Shown: positions 1 to 11,065 of the stretch, in pieces
How positions within the stretch are numbered: the first letter of the stretch is position 1
How the letters are laid out: every line of letters begins with the position of its first letter
Notes under the pieces: model-generated
Database searches by the model: none
What the model saw: only the letters and a program-made list of their open reading frames with translations
Told to the model about the DNA's origin: nothing
DNA from: Syngnathus acus
Taxonomy: Eukaryota > Chordata > Actinopteri > Syngnathiformes > Syngnathidae
Reading direction: 5' to 3'
Assembly: GCF_901709675.1 (NCBI RefSeq)
Contig: NC_051092.1
Coordinates: 3,166,491 to 3,230,490 of the forward strand
DNA: 64,000 nucleotides
Position numbers and translations under genes: made by a program

Positions 1-18
1 ATAAGCAAAATATCTGAC

Positions 19-2113
19 CAAAATGAGAAAGTCATCTGTCCATTTCCCTGCATCCTCAAACTTCACCTCTCCGATCCACGAGTGGACGCTTGAATGGTTG
101 AGTTGGGCCGTTTGTACCAAGTCAGTCACCACAGGACTGAGGATCATGAACGGTATACAGAGCCACTAAAACACAAAAACAAACATTTGTTAGTCAGTCA
201 ATCTTCAGTGAACGCCTTCAATCGCACGACCTTTGCGCCCAACCTCGATGGCTCACCAGGCTGACAAATATGAACGACAATTGGATGATATCAGTGTATG
301 CAACCGCGTAGAGGCCTCCTAAAAATGTATAAATGATGGAGACGGCCGCAGAGATAAGAATGGAGATTGTCGATGAGAGATCCAGGATGATGCTCATGGT
401 TGCCCCTGGAAATTACACACACACACACACACACACGAAGAAACCACCAGATCAGCAACACTGAACCGTCATATTTGAATATGGAAAATAAAAAATTAAA
501 AATAAATGACGAACCCAGAGCGGCAAGGATGCAGGCCACCCACAAAATATCACTGATCAAAGCAGGAATCAAAATTGCCGTCGTGAACAATTGGCCGTAG
601 CGGTTCTGAAATGGGTCCAACATAGTCACGTAGCGTTTGGACCTCATTTGTTTGGCAAAAAACAATCCTCCTTGAAAAGACAGAAAGCATAGCAAAGTGA
701 AGACAAATTTTTTTTTTTTTTAAAATAAACAGCCTGGAGTTATTTCATAGTCAAACTTGGCAAAATATTGACTAAATGTTCATCAATCTTTGAACAGGGT
801 TCAAGTTACAAAGGAAGGCCAATTAAAATCAGTACAGAGGGAAGGGGGCGGGGCTTCGTCATAGAAACGATCCACATGCATTCATCCTAAAGAATGAATT
901 ATTTTTTTTATTATTTCACCGCTAATGATTCCTCTTTTATAAGGCACGTGCGTTTGAGGGAGGAGAAGGCCAAGTTTATCTGCTGAGATAAATACGCCTA
1001 CGTGACCTTCAACGTCTCGGCCCAACAGCTACTTTCATAATATTTAAATCCGATTAGCTTTGTTGTTATCGTGTGGTATTTTAGGTTATAGAAAGAGCAC
1101 AAAAACTCTTTGTTGGTTGTCAAACGCATTTCATCTTATTCTTAATCGTCATTTTGACGAGCAAATGAGCATAATGCTGACGTCAAGGTGGAAACGTTAT
1201 TAAAATAAATAATAATAAAAAAATGAAAGATCCTCCCAAGTGTCGAATCAGAGTGGCTGACAAAAAGCCCAGGTACTGCTGTCGAGAATTCGGGGCTCTC
1301 CGGACGTCCCTCACATGAGCTGCTTTTTGACCTTAAAGTAGCAGGAGAGTTTTATTCTTGGGGATTTGGTTTCCATTGAGCAACTCCGAGCTTTTCATTA
1401 GGATGGTCAAATGACTTAAGGGGGGAAAGTGTGGGGGGGGCAAGTCTATTTTGGAAGAGCTGCCGATGACATCCAAAAAACACTTTTTGAATCCTTCATC
1501 AGGTATTAACATGTCACATGACCCTAAAAGCTGAGCCCCGTGATCCACCACACAGCCACTGGCGTAAAGGATCATAAAAGGACACAGTGCTTTCTGGTTA
1601 TACGTGATCAAATGCAAGATTTTTTTTGTCTTCTGTTCGATTAAAAACAATGCAATATAAGCTGAATTTATTGGACTTAATAAGCCAACAATAATCATTC
1701 ATTATAAACAAACTTTTCTGAATCAGTTGAGTCCCACTTTAGATACTCACCTAAAAGAAAATTCAAAACATATGCAAGAGGGCCAAAAGCCCAGACGAGA
1801 CCTTGAGCCGGGGAGTAAACAGCCTCGGCGGTTCCCATAATGTAACCTCCTCCGACCCATGTCGCTGAAAGGAGAAAAAAAAAATATATATAGCATCTAA
1901 GTGACCAAAAAAAAAAAAAAAAATCTTACCTGTCATGGTAAAAACTCCAATCACGACGTTGATGTTGCGACCCCCAACGATGGCGACTTCGCTCTTTATG
2001 CCCGTGCATTTCTTCTCCACTTTCTTGGATTTGCGTGAGGCCAAGATGCCAGTTAGCAGAATAACGGCATAAAAGGCAATCACAGCCACAAGTCCACCCA
2101 CATGCACTGCCAT
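19..2113 (-). CDS. slc5a7: high-affinity choline transporter 1-like, 5' part (gene runs off the left edge)
   Basis: This is a sodium-coupled choline transporter of the SLC5 family, which takes choline back into cholinergic terminals. Coding exons on the minus strand, in order, are 1930-2113, 1751-1864, 515-670, 257-405 and about 19-165; the frame is open across every junction. The first exon starts [15 protein letters not shown] (first membrane helix) and carries IVGGR and FTMT; the second reads [19 protein letters not shown], a hallmark of this transporter. The third has [19 protein letters not shown] and the fourth [19 protein letters not shown] splice acceptor lies at 2126-2127, just before the start codon, so a 5' noncoding exon lies further right. 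The third exon has a weak donor (GTTCGT). Later exons are outside the window. Teleosts have two slc5a7 copies and I cannot say which this is; several residues differ from the human protein. Confidence 0.88.
415..436 (+). repeat. (AC)n microsatellite in an slc5a7 intron
   Basis: Eleven AC units directly beside the acceptor side of the exon at 257-405. Confidence 0.8.
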
Positions 2114-2125
2114 GCTCGCATGACA

Positions 2126-4323
2126 CTGCAAACAAACAGGAGCCAACATTGAACACAAAGTTGATGTGGAGGAAAATTACACGGAAGTATAAATGTCGGT
2201 GCCCACCATCGGTCAGTCGAGTTTTAAATTGTCAGGAAACGGACGGTTAATGTCGGAGTGAAACAGCTTTACATCGCTTAATGTCGATATATTGGACTTT
2301 ATCGACCTATCGTCTGAAAAAACTGTTATCACGAAAATTAATGGCGACAAAGAGAAAAAAACGCGGAATTATTTGCGGAGATTTAAGTAATCGTCCGGAA
2401 ACATACATTTTTGTGACCATTACTGGTAGTTTTCTGACATCAAGCGATGTTAAGCTTTTTCTCTTGGCCTGGGGTAAGATATAGAATTGGGGCAATCCAT
2501 TTAATATTGTCAGATTTTTAATGGTCGCAAGGTTTTTCCCGTAGAAAATGCACGTGCACATGCTTTTAAAATACATCGTTCGTGGCCTATACATTACATC
2601 CTGCCCCCAAATAGACATCGGGCGAGATATTCTAATTAAAACATATCTAACGGGCCTCCACGTTCGAACTCACCGCTATGCGAGAGAGGTACAAAGGTTT
2701 GTTGCTTCTATTGCTGCTGCTGCTGCTGCCTCTTCTCTCCTCTCCTCTCCTCTCCTCTCCTTCTACATCTGCACCCCCCTTCACTTGGTTATCCACCCTG
2801 AAAGCCCGACTCCCTCCTCTCTATTGTTCGTCCTCGGCCAGCTGCCCTCATGTGCTGCGTTCGCATGCCGTCACGGCGAGTGGAAAATTTCTAAAACACT
2901 CCGAACCCACGCCTGCCGGTTACTCACCACGGCAGTGTCGACGTCAGAAGCATGCGACAATGGCCACCTGACATTCGCTCGACAGAGGTCGGTTTTTATT
3001 TTTTTCCTGGTTTTATGAAGGCAGCATCATTCACCTAACACGGAATGGTTGTTAATGATTAATCCAACGAGCAGCTACGCATGCTTCAGAAATAACATTT
3101 ACGCAATACCTGTAAATGTACTGAACGTGAATACACAGTCAATGATTTAATGGCAATTAAATAAAAAACAATAATAAACGATTGAAAGAGGTGGCTGTTT
3201 CCAACACTGACCCCTGGTGGACACCACAGGATATTAATATGACCCATCCAGCTTTAAAAAAAAAAAATACCCCATCCAAACTTAACCACCTGCCAAGAGA
3301 TAGAGTTTGGGAAAATAAATATAGCAAGCTTTATGATTTTGTATAGTTCTGTTCCACATCACAATCAATGTGTGTTCCTGGACCCAACCTAACTGTTGAC
3401 TACTCACATAAATTTGCACTGGTCAGTATTGAGCTGCCAAAAACATCCACGATTTATGGCACAGATCGATTTCCAAGCAAGGCGTGTAATCCCAACAATC
3501 GCTCAGGATTATCTTTTGGAGATCTTTGACAATTATTTATATTTGATGTGGCGAGGCTGCTGGCCATAAATGAATGCACATCAACTTCACTGAACTACAT
3601 AAAGTGACAACCTACATAGACTCTTTGACCTATTTATACTATTTGGGAAAAAGAAAACTAAATTCGATTTTTGATATTTCAGGCTGGCCTGTGACTTTCA
3701 TGCTAACACAGACACACGCACACACACACGTAATATATGTTGACTCACCAGTTGTCGAGACTTGAAAAGCTACTGCTTCTTCTCCTCGTCACACTTGTCC
3801 ATCTCCAATTATAATTGGAAACTGGCCTCACCCGTACACGATACGACTACGCTAATGGAATAATAAAGTTTTTCCCCCAGGAAAAAATAAACAGGCGAAA
3901 TTGCCAGTAAAAAATGTTGGGCACACTTCAATTTATGACACACTTATATACACACATATGGACAATATAGTGTTCAAGTAACCTAAAGGCATGACAAGAT
4001 GTTTTTTTCCCAAGCAGGAGTCAAGGGAACTTAAGTTCCTCTAACATGCCAGCAACAAGCCATTATAGGCCCGAAAGCTGTAATAATGTTTTTTTTTCCC
4101 AGAGTGTGGGGAAAAATACTTCACCATGGGCTTCCATATCACATTTTCTATTATTGTTATTTTTAGGAATCACAATAGATGACCACCCCTCGTGTTTGAG
4201 AAAACTTCTCAAATTCTTATGGGAACATATACATTTCTGATGGACAAATATGTGTATGTTGGGGTGGACAGAGTTTGTGTGTGGGGGCATCCAAATATAG
4301 AAAACGTTCTTTTTTTTTTTTTT
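2126..4323. other. intergenic region between slc5a7 and cfap161
   Basis: This 2.2-kb stretch holds the upstream side of slc5a7 and the 3' flank of cfap161. I see a CTCTC microsatellite near 2735-2762, a short CA run near 3711-3729 and a poly-T run near 4310-4325. Open frames here (for example 2548-3018) are low-complexity or lack family similarity and I do not call them genes. A 5' noncoding exon of slc5a7 probably lies here but I cannot place it. Confidence 0.5.
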
Positions 4324-6231
4324 TTAAGAACCAAACCTATCTTCCCTATAATTACACACACTACACCTGAGAAACTCCGTTGGATCGTCTGGGTTTTCCC
4401 GCGGTAACGTTATGCAGTTGCCCTCGGATTTCAGGCGATTGAGAAGCAGGAGGCCGTCCCCGGCCGGGTCACCGGTGCACAGGATCCAGTGGTTATTGGA
4501 TTTTTCAGCTTTGTGACTGTCCAAGAAAGTATGGGCGGTCACCTCATATTCAGTGCCGTATGTGGTGCTGCCGGGGGGAGAAGAAGGAATCAAAGATTGG
4601 ATGGACACTAAAAATAATTGCACGCCAATGTTGATTGAAAAAAGTACGGTGGCCCTAAAGAATAAAAAAGGCTTCGAATTCCGCACACGACAAGGGCCGC
4701 GTTAAATTTTTAGAGGTGGGAGATCAGGGCCAGGTCATTACAATACCCTGGGACAAGATGTTCCGTGATAGCCAGAGCCTGGTTGGTCTTGGAGTGGAGG
4801 ACGACCACGTTGAGGTTGGCCTGCGAAAGAAAACAAAGTGCAACCTCGTTAAGATGATGCATGGAAGGAAATGCTGAAATTGCAAGCGGGTGAAATATTT
4901 AACCAGCGAGTTCAAGAAACTCACGGGTACAGGCAGACCCTCGTGCTCGAGCCTTTCCTGAGGGTCAAAGTGCACCAACTTCCACCAGGATTGGAAGCAT
5001 TCACTATTGTCCAAGTTGACCTCCTGGAGACGAGACCTCACAGCGGACTTCCGGAACGTCTTCACGTCACTCGTTAGGTACATCTGAAAAGGAAATCGGA
5101 AAAAGTGGCCATTTAAAAACAGCAAAATGCAAGTTGTGATATATATATATACTATACTGGTATGTATATTTTTTCAAAAGCTTATGAATAATTGAGCTAT
5201 TTTAATACAGCTATATATTATTGTTTAGAAATAGATGAATCTTTAATAACACAAATAATTAAGAAATTGATAACTGTTCTCATGTATTGCCGTAGAAATA
5301 TGAAATATAAATATTTTTCGTTTGTGGATTGGTTTTTTTGGGGGGAGTAGAGAGTCACTTACGCTGCCGGTGAAGTCACTTGTTGTTTTCAAGGCAAAAC
5401 TTTGCTCATAATGCAGCATTGCTCCTTCAGGAGTGCCATCCACACTGCCATCAACAAAAGCAACATTACAAGATTCCGCTGACGCAATGTGTGTGTGTGT
5501 GTGTGCACGTACCTGGTAATAATGAACGCCGTGCGCACACAGGGCTGAACGCTTCTACCTGCACTGACTCCACACGGGCCTTTAATAGCAGGAGAAGGAA
5601 TCTTGGTCATGTGGTTAATGTGCGCGTTGATGCCCAGTGTTAAACACTGGCCCAGTTCACCGATGTTCAACAACATGACAACATCTCCAAAGTGCAGTGC
5701 ACCATCCGTTGTCACGCTCAGTTTCACCTGTACACACATTGACATCCATCATCATCGTCATCATCACTCATTTTGTCATTTGATAGTACCGGACTGAGGA
5801 TGTTGTTCCTGAGGGAGTCCACTCTCTGGGCGATCAGCTCCCCCTTTTCTTTTTTAAGCAAGTACTTGTTCTTCACATGCTGTAGTAGAAAGACACATTA
5901 ATATGTAAACACCTGTTGTATGATATAGAAATATGGATGGATGGATAAAAAATGGCTAGACATAGGTGATAGAGGTAGAAAAATACTTATATCTTTAGAT
6001 TGATGGACAGAAATAGGTAATGAACACAATTAACGAAACGTATTCGTTGGGTTTCTCCGTCGCGTCGGTGAAATACTCTTGGAGTTCTAAACAGTAGCTA
6101 AACCAACAACAAACCTAAATATCGATTTGAGCACAAACCTCTTCCAAGTGCTGTTCCTCCCTCCAGTTTCCAATTTTCACGCTCGTGCGGTAGGTTTTAA
6201 AATCGGGCATGGAGGTCATTTTGTTTGCCAT
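4324..6231 (-). CDS. cfap161: cilia- and flagella-associated protein 161
   Basis: CFAP161 is a microtubule inner protein of motile cilia. I assemble seven coding exons on the minus strand: 6139-6231, 5790-5879, 5513-5727, 5363-5444, 4925-5083, 4747-4820 and 4324-4567, totalling 957 nt or 318 residues plus stop, close to the human length of about 300. Phases agree at each junction. Matches to the human protein include KIGNWREEQHLEE near the N-terminus, VKLSVTTDGALHFGDVVML, GPCGVSAG, RSRLQEVNLDNSECFQSWW, HEGLPVP, and EVTAHTFLDSHKAEKSNNHW before the C-terminus. It appears complete. The start is the first ATG of an exon that begins MANKMTSMPDFKTYRTS. An X-box-like element and two CRE sites lie just upstream. 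Confidence 0.93.
5489..5505 (+). repeat. (TG)n microsatellite in a cfap161 intron
   Basis: About eight TG units next to the donor of exon 5513-5727. Confidence 0.75.
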
Positions 6232-6275
6232 GTTGTCGTTTGCTTGGGATCCAAACTCAAAAGGCTCGCGGGGCG

Positions 6276-6289
6276 GTTTCTATGGTAAC
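6276..6289 (-). promoter_or_regulatory. X-box-like (RFX) motif upstream of cfap161
   Basis: Read on the minus strand the site is GTTACC-AT-AGAAAC. The left half fits GTNRCC exactly and the right half fits RGYAAC with one mismatch. It sits 45-58 bp upstream of the cfap161 start codon and on the same strand. RFX factors bind such sites in ciliary gene promoters. Confidence 0.6.
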
Positions 6290-6318
6290 GTCTAACCAGC
6301 CCGGGTTGACAACAAACG

Positions 6319-6332
6319 CCGCTAGAGGGCAG
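6319..6332 (+). promoter_or_regulatory. CTCF-like motif
   Basis: CCGCTAGAGGGCAG fits the CTCF core CCASYAGRKGGCRS at 13 of 14 positions. A near copy, CCGCTAGAGGGCAT, lies at 6862-6875. This is a motif match only; the same word also occurs in dispersed fish repeats. Confidence 0.35.
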
Positions 6333-6419
6333 CAAATATCAGAAACACTTCGGAGGAAAGCCCAGCGATGTACTTTACGCATGCGTATAAAAAAGCGTGT
6401 CATCCTTTGACGTAAAAAA

Positions 6420-6459
6420 TGACGTCAGTTGGGTGTCGTTTGTGGCGTGTGTGACGTCA
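6420..6459. promoter_or_regulatory. two palindromic CRE sites (TGACGTCA)
   Basis: Perfect TGACGTCA palindromes occur at 6420-6427 and 6452-6459, about 190-230 bp upstream of the cfap161 start. CREB/ATF factors bind this sequence. Two perfect copies 24 bp apart are unlikely by chance in AT-rich flanking DNA. Confidence 0.5.
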
Positions 6460-7142
6460 GGAAGCTTACCGCAGACGCTCTTATAAATTTTACAAATAAT
6501 CAATCAAAATAAAAAATGTGTGCTAATGAGTATAGTCCGTCATATTACTGTAAAATACACACTTCTACATGCTATATATCATATATATACTGAACTATAT
6601 ACAATAACATTTGGTTTATTTCATTAGCTCCTTTACCTTTTTCCCCAGCAGTTTTTCCTTCTTTTGATTGTAGTTTGGACCATGGGATGTCCTCTCTGAT
6701 CTGCGCTTGTGATGCTGAATTAATTGTTTTGTGAATTGAAGTGTGTTTTATTTAAGCTTCGCTAATATGTAACTTCATATCAGGTCATGGCTTATCCTTC
6801 ACAGTCGTTGTAATCCAAAGTACAATCGACTCTACACACACACACTTGTTTTTCTTCGTGGCCGCTAGAGGGCATACTTTCACAAGAGATTACAATCTTA
6901 GCTCGTAATGGGAAATGACATGCCAGTATATTTCTCAAATGCACTGGAGTGTTTGTGTTGAATGTGTGTCTTTAAGGGGCGTGGCCTTGTGAGTGATGTA
7001 TTGTGACATTCGTAAGTCGAGGTACTGCTAGATATATGGCTGTGACCTAAAAAAATATGGAAATGTGAATCGCATTGAATACTTTCTGGATGCATTTCTA
7101 TACAGTCTACTGGGATTTTGTCCAATCCCTGTTCTTATCCCA
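6460..7142. other. cfap161 upstream flank and cers 3' UTR
   Basis: The stretch lies between the cfap161 promoter and the stop codon of the ceramide synthase, both on the minus strand. Minus-strand AATAAA signals at 6747-6752 and 6615-6620 could end the cers transcript. I see no coding sequence. Confidence 0.5.
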
Positions 7143-9424
7143 TCAGTGACCATTGGCATAGTTCTGGGCTCCGTTCATGTGACTCCTCTTGTAGTTTCTC
7201 TCCTCCTCGCTTTCTTCTTCCTCTTCATCGCTTCTGTCGTCCCCTTCCAACTGCACGTGCAAAAAGCACAACACGCAAGTGAGGGCTGTGATGCAAAACG
7301 TAACACTGAGCCGTAATAAACGCACCTTGTTGAAGAGACACTTGAAGAGCATTTTTGATATGAGGATGGCCCAGTAGAGGTGCAGCATCTGGAGCACGCT
7401 TAGCATGACATTGAAGAAATAGTAGCCGAAGAACGCTGGGTAGCTCTCCAGCGGATACACCCACGTGCAATGGATCACCCTGCGGACAGATTCCTTTGGA
7501 TTTTTGACTGCTAAAACAGCTGATAGGAGTCCGATCAATCGAAATAATGCCATTTTTTTACAGAATCGCAGCCATTATGATTTGAAAATTGAATTTGACT
7601 AATTACTGGCTCAGTTCTACTCGGAGAGAATTTTGCCATCCATGTGGATGGCAAAGTAAAAGTAAAATATTGACACATACTCACCAGAAAGGAAAAATCA
7701 CAAGTCTGGTCAGCATGAAAATGAAGGTGAAAACCACAAACATGGTGTTGGCCGTCTTATGCCACTTGGCATAGTTGAGTAGCTTTGCACCCTGCAAGAA
7801 AAAACACAACTGAATTATTGTGTGCAACAATCAGATGTTCCATTTTTTTGCAATTAATTGATTTAGTGGTGGTGGTGAACAATTGGTCGAAAACCAGTAA
7901 TTGGAAAAATAAAAACAAAAATTGCGCTTTGCACATTCAAAGAAATCGTCAGCAAACAAATTCAAACTGGTTGCTCTGTTGCTCACAATCTCGCACGGAG
8001 AGATCATCGCACACTCGAGTCCACGTGACGAGCGAGCTGACCTCGAGCAGGACGTCGGCCGAGTCGTGGAGCGCCATCACGATGGTGCCGACGCGGATGT
8101 AGTTGGAGATCCACGAGAATGCCAGCAGAATCAGCGTGGCGATGTGGTGGATCACCTGCTCTTTAAAGTCCTGCACCAGCGACAAAGACGGCGAATCTCA
8201 AAACTTACCGCTTGACAGTGTTTCCCAATATTCACACTTGCCTTCCGCTTCACATCGAACGTGAGGCTGAGGAGCAACGAAAGGTAGAAGCCCATTTCCA
8301 GGAAGTAATACCAGTACTGTGATTGCAGCAACGACTGGACACATGACAGGACATCACGTTACATTTAACTTCATTATATTGAATTTTGTCATTTACCTGT
8401 TTAGGGAAGCCTGCCCAAACCTCCTTCAGAGTGTAAAACCAGGCTTTCTAAAAATCCACAACAACATAAAACAGTGACAAGGTAACACTGAGACTAAACA
8501 ATAACAGATATAAAGAAGCACTTACATCATGGAGGGCGAAAATGCCTCCAACAAATGCAAAAAAATAGAATCCACATCTCCAGCTGTTGAAATATGAAAA
8601 CAATAAGGACATGTAAAAGAAAATGCCTTTGAGGAACATTTAGTGCATCAAAACTCACACACACACCTGGCCTCACAGAATCTCTTTCGAAGACCTGGAC
8701 GCCGGTGGTTCCGTCTCCTCCTGAACCACAATTGAATTCTTCGCTCGGTCCAACTTGTCTTTTTACACAGAGCCCTCACATCCGCCTGATACGCACATTC
8801 ACACAAACGGTATTGTTGACTTTCTCTTATGGCCCGGAACATAACCCACAACAAAAAAAACAAGAATCTTCCGTCTTGCATTCGTTTACCTGTGACGGAA
8901 CGTGTGCTTTTGTACAGAAGTAGTTTTCCAGAACAGCATTTTGCTCCACAGTGCGACGTAGTTTGTCTTTGACACCGCAAACATCGGCCAGTGGTGCGGC
9001 CACCAACCTGAACACCACGAGATCAACATGAAAGGGCAGAAAAAAAAACATAAATAAATGTAATTGTAACCCGGAAATCAATCTCACATTGTGGAGTTAA
9101 AAATGCTTTTCAACATTCAGCATATTTTCCTCACGTCTTTAATAAGCGTCTTTGGGTTTTTGAAAAGCGCTATACAAATTTAATGAATTATTATTATTAT
9201 TAATACAATGTCCTATGAAATAATATTTGCACTTGCTCCAGTATTGCTCACCTCTCAAAAAGCAATCTGACAAAGAGAATGCAGAGTGCGATTGGCAGCA
9301 CGTCGTACAGCTGCGAGGCTTTGGCGTAGACACGGCCGTCGCGGTCCTCCAGATCCGCCCACGAGACGTTCACGGGCAGCCACAATCGCTCCCACCACAG
9401 CCACTCGGTGACTGTGTGCAACAT
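7143..9424 (-). CDS. cers3: ceramide synthase, CerS2/3/4 class (closest to CerS3)
   Basis: Ceramide synthases N-acylate sphingoid bases in the ER. Ten coding exons: 9252-9424, 8890-9007, 8667-8785, 8526-8583, 8397-8447, 8242-8334, 8042-8170, 7685-7791, 7326-7479, 7143-7250; 1110 nt, 369 residues. The N-terminus has [21 protein letters not shown] homeobox-like segment follows ([14 protein letters not shown]). The Lag1p motif region reads [14 protein letters not shown] with the paired histidines, then [21 protein letters not shown] membrane segment [12 protein letters not shown] and an acidic tail [14 protein letters not shown] end in NGH. PKQxLLxSQYWYYxLEM and the tail favour CERS3 over CERS2, but I am not certain of the paralogue. 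The intron after KRK uses a GC donor. An acceptor lies directly before the ATG, so a 5' noncoding exon exists; candidate donors are near 10295 and 10452. Confidence 0.85.
9141..9204 (+). mobile_element. fragment of a fish retroelement tail
   Basis: The stretch has GAAAAGCGCTATACAAATTT followed by (ATT)n. Retroelement 3' ends in teleosts commonly read like this, ending in a short simple repeat. It lies in the first intron of the cers gene. Confidence 0.45.
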
Positions 9425-9425
9425 G

Positions 9426-10368
9426 CTGTAGGGAGGGGGGGACAGAGTGTACACAATTCCAGAGAACCACCCATATATCTCATTTGTCTTTATATTTCTA
9501 CGTGACGTGTCAACTGTGAGCCAGATCACATTGTGCTGTATTGATTGTATTTTATGGGACCTCCGATCTGCTTACCTGTTCCCTTAAAGTGATCAAATCC
9601 ATTTTCAAAAATGATTTTTTACGAAATAATTCCGCATAACAATACTTTAACTGGTTTTAAGGAAGCAGGCGAGTCCAAACATACCACAGGGCAAAACGAT
9701 AAACAAAAGGCGGTTGAGAGGACTTGAGAGATGGAAAGATTACAAAGATTATCTCTCGTGAACTCTGCCCAAAGATAAAACATACGTGTTCACAAAAAAT
9801 GACAAATATTTGCGTGCGTCATGTTGTCGTTATAGGAGATAGCCGTCGAGGCTGTTTGTCAATGAGGCCATGCCGTCATTTGAATAGCTGCGGGCAATGT
9901 TTTTCAAGGCGAGTTTGAACCGAGGGAAGGGAAGGACATTGGAGAAGTTGTGGACTTGTGTGTGTTTCAACAGCGTGAAAAGTATTTTTAAAAGAAAAAA
10001 AAAAAAACGCAGTAAAATTCAGCTAGACGAGAACACATGAAATAAATTTAAGACAAAAGGCCACACTCACCTTGCGGCTTTTCAGGGCAGCTGTATAAGC
10101 AGTGTGTCAAAGTCATGTAGTCCGCTTACGCGCACGCACACACACACCCAGTTTGCCTGTCTCTATGAAGACACCTTCATGCAAAACCAATATTTACCCA
10201 TGTCCCGATCACTCCCAACATTAGTATGTCGTGTGTGTGTGTGCGCGCTTGAGAGAGAAAAAGAGAGAGAGGGAGGGAGGGAGAGAGAGCTCACCTGCGT
10301 GGAAAACTTGTGCCCTCCCTCTTGGCCTGGAGCGCTGATCACACACTCCCGAGTTGGCGAAAACGCAC

Positions 10369-10403
<35 letters not shown>

Positions 10404-11065
10404 TGGGAATTTAAAATTGTCATCCAAGCAACGGTGTGTTTCAGTGCTCTCACCTGTAGGAATTCCCTGTGGAATGCTGGCAAACCCCCCACAAAGGGCC
10501 CCATTCTGTGGAAGAGGAGGCGGAGTCATGCAAAAGCTTTTGGAGGAGAAACAGGAACTTTCCCATTAGGAGAGTCACTGCGCATATATAGAGACAGCCA
10601 GGTTAGTTTCAAAATTCACAAGTGTTGGGAGGCTCCGATATGACAAAGGAAAAAAAAAAACACATAAAAATATGTTGTTCTTTTATTATCATTTTTGCCT
10701 TCTTTTGTATATCAAAACCTCTATAAATCAACATTTCATCTACGAGCGTAACTGCCGATTGTATAGCTCCCATGCTCTTCTATAGACGTATTGGGAAAGC
10801 TGAGCGTCGTGGAGAAGGAGGGGGAAGCTATTTGAGCTGCATCTGTGGGATAAAAAAACAACAAGAAGAGTAAAAAGAGTTCCAGTGTTGAGCGGCAAGG
10901 GGCCTTTCGGAGCATCGCTATCTCTGAATTGTCTTTCTGTTGTATAAACAATTGAAAAAGATAAGGAGGGTCTTATTTAGGAAATAAGGGGGCAGGTGAG
11001 GCTCCAGGCACAGACAAGATAATAATCTGGATTGTCCCCCTCATCCCCACCCCATCTTTTTTCTC
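9426..11065. other. cers 5' flank and ano2 3' UTR
   Basis: Between the cers start and the ano2 stop. It holds GT, GA-rich and poly-A tracts (10223-10290, 10374-10400). Minus-strand donor-like sites near 10295 and 10452 may belong to cers 5' noncoding exons. A minus-strand AATAAA at 10682-10687 may end ano2. The long open frame 10104-10643 is driven by simple repeats and is not called. Confidence 0.45.
10374..10400 (+). repeat. poly-A tract
   Basis: An uninterrupted run of adenines about 26 bp long, next to GA-rich sequence at 10249-10290. It may be the tail of an old retroelement copy, but no body is recognisable. Confidence 0.7.

Noticed and set aside
1333-1698. 121-codon open frame on the minus strand within slc5a7
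   Set aside because: It lies in an slc5a7 intron and does not match the transporter.
2548-3018. 156-codon open frame
   Set aside because: A CTCTC microsatellite accounts for much of it; no recognisable domain.
10104-10643. 179-codon open frame
   Set aside because: It is made of GA, GT and poly-A simple repeats in all frames; not a protein.
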